Positions 50,101-58,840 of a stretch of 64,000 nucleotides of DNA are shown here, piece by piece. Location of the stretch: assembly GCF_037975245.1 (NCBI RefSeq), contig NC_092567.1:11814376-11878375 (forward strand). Direction: 5' to 3'. Positions within the stretch are counted from its first letter, which is position 1. Each line of letters begins with the position of its first letter. A model generated the notes under the pieces. The model was not told the DNA's origin. It did no database searches and saw only the letters and a program-made list of their open reading frames with translations. Made by a program: the position numbers and the translations under genes. This stretch comes from Apostichopus japonicus (lineage: Eukaryota; Echinodermata; Holothuroidea; Aspidochirotida; Stichopodidae).

Positions 50101-51829
50101 GCATCTTGCCTGAAAGTAATAGATGAAAACCTAATGCAATTATCTTCTGTATAACAACAGTTGAGTTTTCGAATCCAGAATCAATTGCTTCGCACTGTCA
50201 GTTACAACTGCTGCGTGTGTGTCCAGTATCGTATAGTCTTTGCATTAACTTTTGATCAGCGTCAGTCTCCGATACCATTACATAAATATCAAAAAGGTTG
50301 ATAGGCAACAAAGAACAGTTGATAGATCATTCATTCTTGTCACCTTTGCTCCTGTAATTACCAGATACTGTACGTGCTCCTTATTGCAGTTTGAATATTA
50401 ACGTCATCAGAGTGTCGTCAAAGTGTCACATGACATATATTATTGATATAACTTTAATCCCAAGCATCGCTGATATTCATCCCAAAGTAACATTTTACTT
50501 TGTAGCATACTTCCTTCTTTGTTTGAATTGAAAAGAAAAATTAATTCTTGATTCACCTCATAACTGTCGGGGTGATTTTGTGACGTCATATTGGTAAAGC
50601 TCATAAACCTTCCTATTGTATCTAACTTATAGTATGATGATCGTACGCTCGATGTGACAGATGCAGTTTACAGCAAGGAGGTAGGTAATGTATTACAATA
50701 CACACAGATTTAGTGGTTTATCTGGATGAAAATTGTAATGGAGGAGATTGATCATTAACCTACAAAATAATCTGAACATTTTTTGGCATGTATAGAAATA
50801 TAATAATGTTTGAAAGGGACGATTAAAAAAAAATGGTCGCTGTGTGCACGTTGAGCACAAAAGAATAGATTACATATCGCAAATAGGAAATGTTGAGTTT
50901 TGCTATCTTTATATAAGTTACATAAGGCTTGCTACTAGATCTTAGAAAACATTAGTGATTCACGGATTCATAAGACATAACAAGCAATTAGCTTCTTAAT
51001 TTTACTCTATTAACTCATATTACTATGAAAAAAGTAATAATAAGGGAAACATTAAGTTGATTGCTCCATATTTTCTAATCTCATTTGATTGACAATGTGA
51101 TTTCACAAATCCCTAACAGCCATATACTTTTGCAATTTGAATTATTTTGTCATACAATAAAATTACAGCTGTCATTTATGATTGACTTCTTTTATACAGG
51201 TTAGCGAATTCCGGGAAGTATGGCAGTAAGTTATTTTTATGTGTATTTTTTCGTACGATTGGTGATTTATTGAGTTAACATACACAAATCCCCATCATTA
51301 CGATAATCCCTGCCTATAGCAAATACCACCCAAATCCCCTGTTTTTGGCCAAAAACGGGAGATTGAATATCTACCGGAGTTGGTAATGCTAGCCATACTG
51401 AACGCTCTTCGGAACAATTTCACGATTAAACACACAGTGTATCATTTCAGTGTCAAGCCAAACTTGTCATCGCACACCAGAAAGTAGTACTGGCCATGAG
51501 AGCACTTGTGTTTACAATCATACAGGTGACTGGTCAATTAAATAGGTGCACTCAAGGATGAATCCTTATGGCAGTATTTGGGGTAGTTTATGATATCAAG
51601 TAACAAATTATTAATGCTTGAGTGAATTTGAGGAGGACTGTTTTTCTATAGACAGGCTTGACCAATAAGGGAGTAGTATACATCATGCTACTTCAAACCC
51701 CACCCCCCACCCTCCCCCCGTGAAGCAGCATGATATATACTACTTATGGGTTTAAGATATACAAAGGATACACACTTGTATGTAGGATGTGTATATCAAA
51801 TAGGATGCAGTGACGGCCATACTTAATTG

Positions 51830-51867
<38 letters not shown>

Positions 51868-52165
51868 ATATATATATTATATAACAATATCTATTTAAGA
51901 ATGAATTATAGATGACGTCGCTGCAGCCTGTTCAAACCAGCAAAGTCAAAACTATATTTTTTGAATAGAACTGGGTAAAACAATGTTAAACTTTATTTGC
52001 ATTATAACGTAGATGATCTACGGTAGATCTATGTTCACATTTTGTTTCAACTGTTGCAATGTATCTTACTGCAGGGGTACAGACTGTCAAAAGGCTAGAG
52101 AAAGGAAACTGAAGGTACCCGAAGATGATACACAGACGCCACTGCTAACTGCCAGATCAGTATAA
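34757..52165 (+). CDS. Ig-TM-NACHT receptor-like gene (15 exons; outer part degraded)
   Basis: The only convincing host gene. Exons: 34757-35106 (Ig-like), 35725-about 35819 (transmembrane), 37324-37370, 38540-38573, 39229-40712 (NACHT), 42506-42723, 43490-43566, 44096-44148, 44635-44754, 47189-47397, 47913-47989, 49595-49659, 50633-50680, 51200-51225, 52075-52165. Every intron is GT-AG, and the last 13 exons join in one frame of 848 codons plus stop, strong evidence that they form a coding gene. NACHT NTPases of the STAND class switch by nucleotide-driven oligomerisation, usually in innate immunity; an Ig ectodomain joined by one membrane helix would make this a surface sensor. The Ig exon has two stops and a frame change, and the membrane exon is one base out of phase. 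Translation from an internal ATG (for example 38540, giving 833 aa) would yield a cytosolic NACHT protein. The first exons and promoter were not found. Confidence 0.8.
35725..35819 (+). CDS. Exon: single transmembrane segment
   Basis: Acceptor TTTCCTATTTACAG. Entered in phase 1, as the Ig exon requires, it encodes a Ser/Thr-rich stalk and a strongly hydrophobic segment (VVTTIIVVLLILVVLVSV) of about 20 residues. Two donors are possible, GTATGA at 35811 or GTACCA at 35820. In this frame a TGA lies at 35814-35816 and both donors leave phase 0, whereas the next exon needs phase 1, so one base seems to be missing near 35815. Another frame stays open to the second donor and does match phase 1, but gives a polar Cys/Asn/Ser-rich peptide. 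I prefer the membrane frame because the next exon is a typical basic stop-transfer sequence. Confidence 0.6.
36040..37020 (+). repeat. Tandem repeat of about 144 bp, six to seven units
   Basis: Intronic array with the wording ACACGATATCTCAAGAAGGG, AAGCCTATTGTTTTTGGTGG, AGGTCAAAGGTCATTTGGGG and TCAAATTGTGAAAACC. Each unit carries AGGTCA hexamers, some as AGGTCA-A-AGGTCA. It is a different family from the one at 29-33 kb. Confidence 0.88.
37324..37370 (+). CDS. Exon: basic juxtamembrane segment
   Basis: Acceptor ATTATTCCTGCAG, donor GTAAGACC, 47 bp. Entered in phase 1 it encodes LNFRKRRRKLVEEEE, a cluster of Arg/Lys followed by Glu as expected just inside the membrane (stop-transfer). It leaves in phase 0. 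Confidence 0.8.
37985..38336 (+). repeat. Intronic dispersed repeat, copy 1 (copy 2 at 51305)
   Basis: About 350 bp shared with 51305-51660 in the same orientation, including GTTGGTAATGCTAGCCATAC, TGTGTTTACAATCATACAGG and GGGGTAGTTTATG. Both copies sit in introns of the same gene. Family unknown. Confidence 0.88.
38540..38573 (+). CDS. Exon: linker, possible internal start
   Basis: Acceptor CTCTCTCTTGTTTAG, donor GTAAGTC, 34 bp, phase 0 in and phase 1 out. The exon begins with ATG (MLPKTKTHCTP), so a transcript starting at or upstream of this exon could make an 833-aa cytosolic NACHT protein without the Ig and membrane parts. Confidence 0.75.
39229..40712 (+). CDS. Exon: NACHT NTPase core (NLR/STAND family)
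   Basis: A 1,484-bp exon between acceptor GGTTTCCTACAG and donor CAG/GTGAAGT, phase 1 in and 0 out, entirely open. Domain order: a short helical lead (EEEQFIKELKAKYKLLY), Walker A GEPGYGKST (39459-39485), Walker B VLVILDRFDEYPD (about 39687-39725, acidic DE pair present), sensor-type VILTTRPF (about 39790), LTGFNED, NPLLGDLCQVRLLFVLF as the NACHT-associated helical motif, a winged-helix-like part and FFHKLFCEWYAAHYIA, matching the conserved FxHxxFxEfxAA motif. All nucleotide-binding motifs are intact, so ATP or GTP binding is likely. This is the NLR type of NACHT. No CARD, death or pyrin domain was seen upstream in the recognised exons. Confidence 0.93.
40845..40930 (-). mobile_element. tRNA-like SINE fragment
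   Basis: On the minus strand GGTTCGAATCCC is a perfect pol III B box / T-arm motif, followed by GGTGGAGGCTGG. No full tRNA cloverleaf could be folded by eye, so a SINE or tRNA pseudogene is more likely than a tRNA. Confidence 0.5.
41400..42420 (-). mobile_element. LINE fragment (CR1/Rex1-like) in an intron
   Basis: Minus-strand coding remnants of a non-LTR reverse transcriptase: AFNTICCSKLLD and NTGVPQGCCLSPL (about 42290-42100), LKYADDTAI (about 42045-42020), NNVASKAKQRSYCIRRLAGF and YCGPIWLSSC (about 41810-41655), and a C-terminal VEDSDHPLFDFF (about 41550). Several frames are needed, so it is dead. Unrelated in sequence to the LINE at 6.3-10 kb. Confidence 0.85.
42506..42723 (+). CDS. Exon: LRR-like module 1, part a
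   Basis: Acceptor CATTTCTCTAACAG, donor GTAAGTTG, 218 bp, phase 0 in and 2 out. Encodes about 72 residues with VEKIHIETEKEG and CFALRCQSVKELS, spaced like the strand-helix-strand pattern of ribonuclease-inhibitor-type LRRs. It is homologous to the exon at 47189 (same phases, similar length). Confidence 0.85.
43490..43566 (+). CDS. Exon: LRR-like module 1, part b
   Basis: 77 bp, acceptor TCTACTTCAAAG, donor GTAACTA, phase 2 in and 1 out. Encodes FSECLLPLSPSQESINTEM and ISRKIK, aligning residue for residue with the 77-bp exon at 47913. This match, plus the exact phase fit, supports an exon that would otherwise be overlooked. Confidence 0.8.
44096..44148 (+). CDS. Exon: LRR-like module 1, part c
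   Basis: 53 bp, acceptor TGTCATCATAG, donor GTATGATT, phase 1 in and 0 out. Encodes YWRDYGYSLNLHSGDWE, matching the module-2 exon at 49595 (IYDLNLESGRWM). It restores the phase needed by the next exon. Confidence 0.8.
44635..44754 (+). CDS. Exon: module 2 leading segment
   Basis: 120 bp, acceptor TTATTTTCAG, donor GTAAGTC, phase 0 in and out. Its 40 residues (VDNINIIESLCSERLQIW, then CTLQLLKNAS) resemble the last 40 residues of the NACHT exon, so the duplicated module includes this helical segment. Confidence 0.85.
46207..46250. repeat. 19-bp perfect hairpin with a third partial copy
   Basis: ACCATGCAGTAGTATGGAT and its exact inverse are separated by TGTGTG. The loop and half-arm are then repeated directly (AGTATGGATTGTGTGATC at about 46251-46268). 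Intronic. Confidence 0.9.
47189..47397 (+). CDS. Exon: LRR-like module 2, part a
   Basis: 209 bp, acceptor TACCTTCCTTCAG, donor GTGAGTAT, phase 0 in and 2 out. Encodes about 69 residues, with SLKKLSIDTYEEGREL and AQHSQRLEKLM giving two LRR-type strand motifs flanking a helix. Paralogous to the exon at 42506. Confidence 0.87.
47913..47989 (+). CDS. Exon: LRR-like module 2, part b
   Basis: 77 bp, acceptor CTTTATTTCACAG, donor GTACTTTA, phase 2 in and 1 out. Encodes FLFCLLPQSIAAEDIPSIL and KSRKVK, the counterpart of 43490-43566 with identical length and phase. Confidence 0.85.
48300..48700. repeat. Purine-rich intronic tract
   Basis: Long GA/GGA-rich stretch (especially 48480-48675) producing a spurious Pro/Ser/Leu-rich minus-strand ORF. 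The leading part (CTGACATTTCAATCCTACAG, then CTTCTTCAGAGGCTAAA) looks like a dispersed repeat end. It could form triplex or H-DNA. Confidence 0.7.
49595..49659 (+). CDS. Exon: LRR-like module 2, part c
   Basis: 65 bp, acceptor TCTTTCATTTTAG, donor GTGAGTAT, phase 1 in and 0 out. Encodes TWLPYDSGKIYDLNLESG and RWM. It is four residues longer than the module-1 counterpart at 44096. Confidence 0.83.
50633..50680 (+). CDS. Exon: C-terminal segment 1
   Basis: 48 bp, acceptor TATCTAACTTATAG, donor GTAGGTAA, phase 0 in and out. Encodes YDDRTLDVTDAVYSKE. No domain assigned. Confidence 0.75.
51200..51225 (+). CDS. Exon: C-terminal segment 2 (26-bp micro-exon)
   Basis: Acceptor CTTCTTTTATACAG, donor GTAAGTT, phase 0 in and 2 out. 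Encodes VSEFREVW. The following exon supplies the one base needed to complete the next codon. Confidence 0.72.
51305..51660 (+). repeat. Intronic dispersed repeat, copy 2
   Basis: Same family as 37985-38336, same orientation. This copy carries a small extra segment (near 51535-51550) and scattered substitutions. Confidence 0.88.
51830..51880. repeat. TA microsatellite
   Basis: TA dinucleotides with two interruptions, in the last intron. Confidence 0.95.
52075..52165 (+). CDS. Terminal exon of the NACHT gene
   Basis: Acceptor GTATCTTACTGCAG, phase 2 in. Encodes GTDCQKARERKLKVPEDDTQ and a short tail, ending in TAA at 52163-52165. It is Lys/Arg-rich and then acidic. The last codons and the stop lie inside a 30-bp tandem repeat. 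No poly(A) signal was assigned with confidence. Confidence 0.75.
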
Positions 52166-52231
52166 ATCAGCCACGTAACTGCCACATCAGTATAAATCAG
52201 CCACCTAACTGCCAGATCAGAATAAATCAGT
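52146..52231 (+). repeat. 30-bp tandem repeat across the stop codon
   Basis: Units starting TAACTGCCAGATCAG at 52146, 52176 and 52206 have a period of exactly 30. The first unit contains the terminal codons and TAA stop of the NACHT gene. The third reads AGAATAAAT where the first two have AGTATAAAT. Confidence 0.92.
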
Positions 52232-52404
52232 ACAGGTATCAACGACGATCTTATAACATTGGTACTGAATGAACAACTGAAGTTTATGAAAAAAATAAGT
52301 GCAACATTCTTGGATTGGATTAAGTAGGTATAATGTTCAAGTACATTGAGTAACAAAACTATAACACATGCTCATTTGGATGGAAAAGACCAAATAACAA
52401 TTTC

Positions 52405-52480
52405 TATGGAACGGATTTGAACCAGTCACCTCAGCATCACAACTCCTGCGATATAGAAACTGAGGTACCCTGCCTTAATT
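52405..52480 (-). mobile_element. tRNA-like SINE fragment
   Basis: Minus-strand GGTTCAAATCCGTTCC is a B-box/T-arm motif preceded by TGAGGTGACT. No complete tRNA fold was found. Confidence 0.45.
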
Positions 52481-52681
52481 TGTCAATGATTCCTATATTG
52501 ACATTTCTTCTGGGGTCGCTAGTCAGAAGCTATTTATTGAAAAACCGCCCTTTAGTAAGAAAGCAGTTCATTTTTCGTCACTGCCCACTTCTTCACCTTT
52601 CAAGGTTATTAGTCTGGACAGTTAGCCTGTGTTTTACGTAATCTATTCGCCAAGCCTAGCAAAGGAAACGAGTGTGGAAAA

Positions 52682-52785
52682 GTCACTTGCACAGCTCAAA
52701 TTTCCTGTGATCTACTGTGAGAGCCTATTAAAATGCTCGAGGCAGGTAAACTGTAATGGCAGTCGTATTAAAGGGCGCATTTTCA
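52682..52785 (+). repeat. Dispersed repeat, copy 2 (copy 1 at 21146)
   Basis: See the 21146-21247 entry. Same order of conserved blocks, with differences around GATCTACTGTGAGAG and the centre. Confidence 0.8.
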
Positions 52786-53776
52786 AATGGATACCTTGCA
52801 TATCGTGTGGCCATGCAGGAATCACGCCCATTTTCATTCAATATAACCATTGCTTACAATTTTGCAGTTCAAAATTTTGTTTTAAATTATTTATCAATGC
52901 ACTGAATGACATTACATTGAAATCTTCAGTTCCACTCTTTATATACGTAACTTACACTCTTTACATTCGTAACTTAAGTAAAGAAGGGTATAAAGAATAA
53001 CATTAAACGTTTGCCATGTGGTACATAAAATAACACTATTACGTCATTACCAACAACTATATTGATGTGGTGGAGACTTGATTACAACATAGCTTATTCG
53101 AGGTGTTATTGTAAGGAAAAATTATCAAGAAGAGAAGAATCCATTATCAACTACTTAGAAATGGTAAAGAGATCAAACAATTTAAATTTAACAAGTCTCA
53201 AGCAGAGAATTAAGCAGCCGAGCATGTTTATGACTGATACAATTCGACTTGTGATATTATTCTTATGAATCTCATGAAAGTTGGAAGGTAGAACTTTGTT
53301 ATACTGTTTAAGCATAAATGTACCAAACTCACTTTATATTCGCATTGTCGAATTTCAAAAAATCCCCCAAGAAACTACAATATTACATCTGGAATAACAC
53401 TCACACACACAAAACACAAAATGTTACCTCAATTTGTTAACATGTTTACAATTATGTTTGTTTTTGTTAGTAGTAGGCCATATGAAGCTTTTCAACATTT
53501 AGCATATTCTTTTGGTCCATGAACTGATAGATATTCTCTATTAACCATGGCAGGCCTTTTGTGCCAACTTATTGTGCCGTGAAAAGTCATCATTTTGATT
53601 CACAATGACTTTCTGGTTCTGATATCAAATCCCTACCCTTTAGAAAAAATGCATTGGTTTACGTTCATTTTGTCTTTACTTGTAATCAATTTTGATATTT
53701 GAGGCAATTTACTATAATTGCCAATGCAGTTATATATTGTATATTAACACTTCATGAGATCTCTCTTGCATCTACT
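52786..53776. other. Non-coding region
   Basis: No gene or strong repeat was recognised between the dispersed repeat and the hAT-like MITE. Confidence 0.5.
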
Positions 53777-53784
53777 ATTATTAT

Positions 53785-54167
53785 CAGTGGCGTAGGAAGG
53801 TACTTTTGAGTGGGGGGGCTGAAGACTGATGGCCGACCTGGGGAGGGGTCTAAGGGGAGGGGTGTCCCCCTCCCCTTTGGAATTTTTTGCATTTCCAGGT
53901 AGCCTCAGATGCGATTTGGTGCAATATAGCACACTTCAACACCCACTCCATTTTGTAAACTTAATTTTGTATTTTCACCTGGCCTTAGATGCAATTTGGT
54001 GCTCCAAATGAGGTTTTTTTTCTCATTTGGAAATGAAAAAGGGGTTTTCTGACTTGCGAAGCGGGGGGGGCGGAATGATACTTCCGCCCCTCCACATTTT
54101 TCACTGGGGGGCTGGCGCCCCCCCCCCCCCCCAGCCCCCCCCCCCCCCCCCGGTTCCTACGCCCTTG
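53785..54167. mobile_element. hAT-like MITE with perfect 8-bp target duplication
   Basis: Ends CAGTGGCGTAGGAA and TTCCTACGCCCTTG are inverted with few mismatches. ATTATTAT flanks both sides (53777-53784 and 54168-54175), the 8-bp duplication expected of hAT transposition. Internally it has GGGGAGGGGTGTCCCCCTCC and long G and C runs (C tract about 54117-54151). No transposase. Confidence 0.88.
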
Positions 54168-54175
54168 ATTATTAT

Positions 54176-55664
54176 ATACACTTTTTTACATTCCTTTTAA
54201 GAGAATATCATATTGTGGCATGCAATACATTAAAGTCCGTAAAAGCTAACTTCGTTTGCTGCATCCTTGGAATGTATTAACTCCAGTTTTTAACTTTGGA
54301 TCTAAAGAACAGGCTGGGAATTTGTATTTTGTAACACCTACATTTAAGTCGTTCAGAACAATGGTACTCCAGGCAAATACTTTTAATGTCAGGAAACATG
54401 CGTGTACTTTAGACTGAGCTTACTGGAAACATCTTGACTTCACTTGTGATTGGTTCTTTGAAGTATTTAATTAATTACAGCAATAGTAATATTTTTAAAG
54501 TGTTGATGTTTTCCAGTATGTTTTATAATAATATTTTTTTACATGACCAATTTGTAAGTTACCTGAGAGAACTCATTTTTTTTCTTCAAATCACTTATTC
54601 AGGAATATGGGAGAATAAATAAAGATAATTATCTTGAGCTTTTTAATCATTTATTTGAGTTATTGAAACTGATTTGAAGGCTTCCTAGCCTAACCATTAC
54701 TAAATCTCAATGCAAGATCAGTATTCCCTATCTGCTTACCCACGCTACTCTATGCTATCGGGAGTACCATCTCTTAATCTGACAAAGAAGGGCTTAAAAG
54801 CAAGGCCTTTAGCATGAGTGCAAATGATTTAGTGAGGAAATAAGGAGGATGTGAAAGTTCACCAGTCATGTACTGGTAGACATGATGGACTGGTCTCATT
54901 GATCCAAATTTAGATAAATTGGAAGAGATCAATTCAAGGATTAACCTGATCAATACTATATCAGAGATTCCCAAGTCATAGACACTCATGTTAATTTGTC
55001 CTGACTCCCAAACTTAAAGCTCGAATTCTAGCTGAACAAAATACTTGGTCGAGTTACAACTCTTATAACCATTTCAGTACTTCTTTTTGTGGAATTGTTA
55101 TAATAATACGTAAGAAAATACACACAACAGCCTTCTAGACTAACCAAAGTAGAAGTCCTGATATATTTCAATTTGGGCACTTTATACAGATAACCAGTGA
55201 CAGGTCAAATTGAGTAATGGATACTTAGTTATAATGTCACCTATAATTGGATGGTCTAGGGATAGATTATGTAAACCTACTGGCAACTTATTTCAGTTAG
55301 CAAATGGACACCTGTTTTGGTGGTTTATTGAATATTAGGATATAAAATTTTTACTTTGATCAAAGTACTCACCGACGAGAGAAAGTACTTCTTTTTGAAA
55401 GGACCAGATGGTTAGAAATATCTGATGGTGACATCCATAGGGGAAGGGGAGGGGAGGGAGGAAGAGATATAGTACGAAAAGAGAAGACAAAAACTCATTT
55501 CTCCTCTTGTATTGTGTTCCCGAAAGCGAGCTCTCGCAGAGCTTTTGACAGGGGCGGCGATTTGTTTCAAATATTGGGAAGGGGGGGGGGGACATTTGCT
55601 TGGGTGCAGGCGCTTAGCAACTTTCATCCCCAAAATTGTTAGCATAAATCGTGATATTTTATAT

Positions 55665-55713
<49 letters not shown>

Positions 55714-55935
55714 CCTATATGTAGATGTGTAAATGTATATACAGTAACTGGTTGCTACAGCCCTGATTTCCTTTTTTATCGGCAAACCAAATTGCATTAC
55801 GGATGCAGTCCGTCTAGCTAATTCATTTTGAAAAAGTAAAAACTACTTTCGGTGAAAGTCTCTGACGTTTCTTTGGTGATATTTAGTAACAAATTGTGGA
55901 ATTTTCCAAGGAAGGGGCAAATTGTGAAGGCATAC
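54176..55935. other. Non-coding region with TA microsatellite
   Basis: No gene was recognised. A long TA microsatellite lies at 55658-55711 and poly-G runs occur near 55578-55592. Confidence 0.55.
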
Positions 55936-56083
55936 CAGGCGCGTATCCAGGATTTTCTAACCCGGGGGGGGGGGCGCGAATTACTATCTAAGCGGAGCGC
56001 CACCATCGGTTGGTGTGGAGCGTACAAGAAAATTTCTGGTTTTGATACCCCCCAGATCACCGGAAATGGCACTTCTCGGGCTT
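55936..56083 (+). mobile_element. G-run MITE, partial, with shared internal block
   Basis: Starts CAGGCGCGTATCCAGG, then a poly-G run, then the shared block at 55981-56083 (CTATCTAAGCGGAGCGCCAC onward). The right end was not found. Confidence 0.6.
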
Positions 56084-56616
56084 GAAAATGAGCAACCAGA
56101 TGTACACTTTTGCCTGAGAACCAAGTATTTCCCAAAAGTTTTTTCCATCCATAACCTTTTTGAAGATTGTCACCAGTCACACATTATGTTCGACCTCATT
56201 GCATGTCCTATGGATCATTGCTTTTGTAGGTTATTCTACGTCACGGCCCACAATATCCGAAAGCCCCACTTTTCAAGGTTTTAAGCCCATTACTTGTTGA
56301 GAATTTGAAAATTCACTTTTCTCGTGAATAAAATCACTTGAAAACATACCCATAATGTTGGAAAAAATTCAATCTATAGACAACCAATATAGAAAAACCT
56401 CCTTGAACCCCTAACAGACAGGTCAAAATTGAACTAGTAGAGGAAAGTATGATGAAGAATGTTGGTGAGGAAATTTTCGAAAAATCCGAAACAGTTAATT
56501 TATTTGGTGTACAAATATTAAAACCTCTTATAATGGCTTTTACAAAACTTGGTTGAAGGAACAGAAAAATAGCAGATATTTCCGAGATCAGGTATATCGA
56601 AACCGAACACTTCACT

Positions 56617-57037
56617 CATAGGCGTAGGTCCCGTAGGAGGCGGGGGCTGCAGCCCCCCCCCAATTGTTTTCCCATTTTTTTTCGGGCACCTACTGAAAGA
56701 AAAATGAATAGCTTAAAATTATCTCCTTGGTAATTTAAATAAAGTTGTAAGCTTGGCCGACATTACTACTGTAAAAGAGAGTTTCGACATAAATGGATCT
56801 GTATGCTTTTTCTCCATCTACATAAGACATTTGGTTGTTTATATTAGCATCCGGCGGTATACTGTGCAACTTTCACGGACCGTGCGGTACACGATGCCAT
56901 ACAATGTAATGACCGATCTTGCCTATATGATATTGGCATCGACATGTTGAATGCGCGCTCGGCGCGCGAAAAATTTTGGCTTTTTTTTCGGGCAAATCAT
57001 AACAGCGCCCAAATCCAATCTGGCTCCTACGCCTTTG
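56617..57037. mobile_element. hAT-like MITE
   Basis: CATAGGCGTAGGTCC at the left and GGCTCCTACGCCTTTG at the right are inverted versions of each other. The left end continues into GGGGGCTGCAGCCCCC. Flanking 8-mers (ACTTCACT and ACTATACA) agree only in part, so the target duplication is decayed or the boundary is off. Confidence 0.65.
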
Positions 57038-57136
57038 ACTATACACATTGACAGTTTTTGAGGCTGTTCATCGTGGAACATGCATTTCAATGCTCATTGA
57101 TATGTTTATTCTGCTCTTTGCTTTACAAATTCGAAC

Positions 57137-57297
57137 AGGCGTGTAGCGAGTAATTGCCAGGGAAGGGCGAAGCCTGTAGGTAAACTTCCTTTTCTTTTTT
57201 CCCCTCCTTTTCCCTTTTTTCTTCTCTTTTTTTTTCTCTCCTCTTTTCCTTACCCGGGGGGCGCGCGCCCCCAACGCCCCCCTGGATACGCACCTGC
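57137..57297. mobile_element. Small MITE with CAGGCGTGTA ends
   Basis: CAGGCGTGTAGC at the left and GGATACGCACCTG at the right form an inverted pair. Directly followed by another copy of the shared block (57299-57400), so it is nested or fused with that family. Pyrimidine-rich interior. Confidence 0.5.
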
Positions 57298-57298
57298 A

Positions 57299-57400
57299 TA
57301 CTATCTAAGCGTAGCGCCACTATGGGTTGGCGCGAAGCGTAAAAGAAAATGTGTGCCCAAATGCCTAACAGATCGCTGGAAATGGCACTTCCCAGGCCTT
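57299..57400 (+). repeat. Shared internal block of the G/C-run MITE family, copy 3
   Basis: CTATCTAAGCGTAGCGCCAC, GGTTGGCGCGAAGCGTAAAA and GGAAATGGCACTTCCC in the same order as at 55981 and, inverted, 24030. Confidence 0.85.
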
Positions 57401-58840
57401 GTAATTTGCATCTTTGCATTTTCTACTTTGAAATTACTAGCGATATCATAAAATATGCGCCCCGTTTTCCCCCTCCCCCCCCCCCTTGGTAACGCGTCTG
57501 CGGTTAGAAATCTTGCAGGAAACGTACAGGCCAAATGGAAACCCAGTGAATCGATGTGGATGATATATATGTGTGTACGTACTTACACTCATACACAAGA
57601 GATGTAGAGATATGATAATCATGAGTGACAACTTGCTATACGTTCACAGAAACGACCACGAAGTGTCATTTACCTAATGCAGCATGTGTTGGATAAAGGT
57701 TTTAGCCGCCGCCTAGTATGATTTGGATAAATAATCTCACGCATTAGTTTCTATTTATACTGTAGCCCCCAAAAAACTATGCCACCAAATATTGGGGGGA
57801 TATTAGATACTATATCCCCACCTAAAATATTGGGGGACATGTGTCCCCCCCCCCCCCCGTCACCCCCATGATCGCCGCCCATGGCTTTCGATGAATAACT
57901 TTTGCTGTTTCACATAAAGGCAGAAAAAAACAATGATGACAACTGAAAATATGCCAAAACAAGCATTACCTTAGCCTCCTTAGGTCATTGTAGCTCTTTT
58001 CTTCTGACTATGGTTTACATTTTCGAGCGGATAAACACTATATTAATACGCTAATTGTGGTGTAGTACCTTTATGGAAAGCTATCGCTTCCAACAAGTAC
58101 AGTATGCTAACTTCAAATCGAAACATGGCCGTCAACTTAGATAACGCAAGAATGGGTGTGGTTATTCGTGAACTGTGACTGACCGTCCCAAGACGTCATT
58201 CCTTCTGAAATTGACAAAAGAGGTATTCCAGTCAAGTAGGTAATAAACTAATCAGGGAATCTTTGTTTGGTGTGATTTCAGAATTGATTTTAGTCTCATA
58301 CTCGCAAGCATAGAGGAACTGCGATAAAATTGTTTAGAGCCTTTACTTTCATCCGCAGGATGTACCAATTTTGCACGCTAAACTAAGAATTGCCATTCAA
58401 AGTTGTCTTCTGTAAATCGGTCTTTCATTTTTAATTTGTCAGATAAAGATCGTTTCTATCCGGAAATGGTAATCTGAAGACCACTGTGTAAGGCCAAACT
58501 TAGCCGCCAAAAATACAATGTAATATGTCACGCGATGTAGCCCAAGCCAGGAATCCCGTAATAGTAGTACTAATACTATTAGTAGGCTACAGTAGTACTA
58601 GTAGTATCGTCAATGCATACATTTCGCGCACACAACTACTATGTTACAATGTAACTTCCAAATTTAAGTGACACTGAAACAGTGATAGCAATGCAGTGAT
58701 GATATTCCCCAGTACCATAAAATAAGACATAATTAGTGAAGTTGTAGTAGCAGTGGGCTGAATTCAATAGTTATTCTGCAGATAATGACCCCATCACTGA
58801 TGGCACTAGCCCTTCCATTAATTTCCTAACTTGTTTCTGT
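57401..58840. other. Non-coding region with poly-C tracts
   Basis: Poly-C tracts near 57470-57485 and 57846-57861. No gene recognised. Confidence 0.5.

Noticed and set aside
57068-57274. Lys/Glu-rich minus-strand ORF resembling a basic nuclear protein
   Set aside because: It comes from a pyrimidine-rich low-complexity interior of a MITE.
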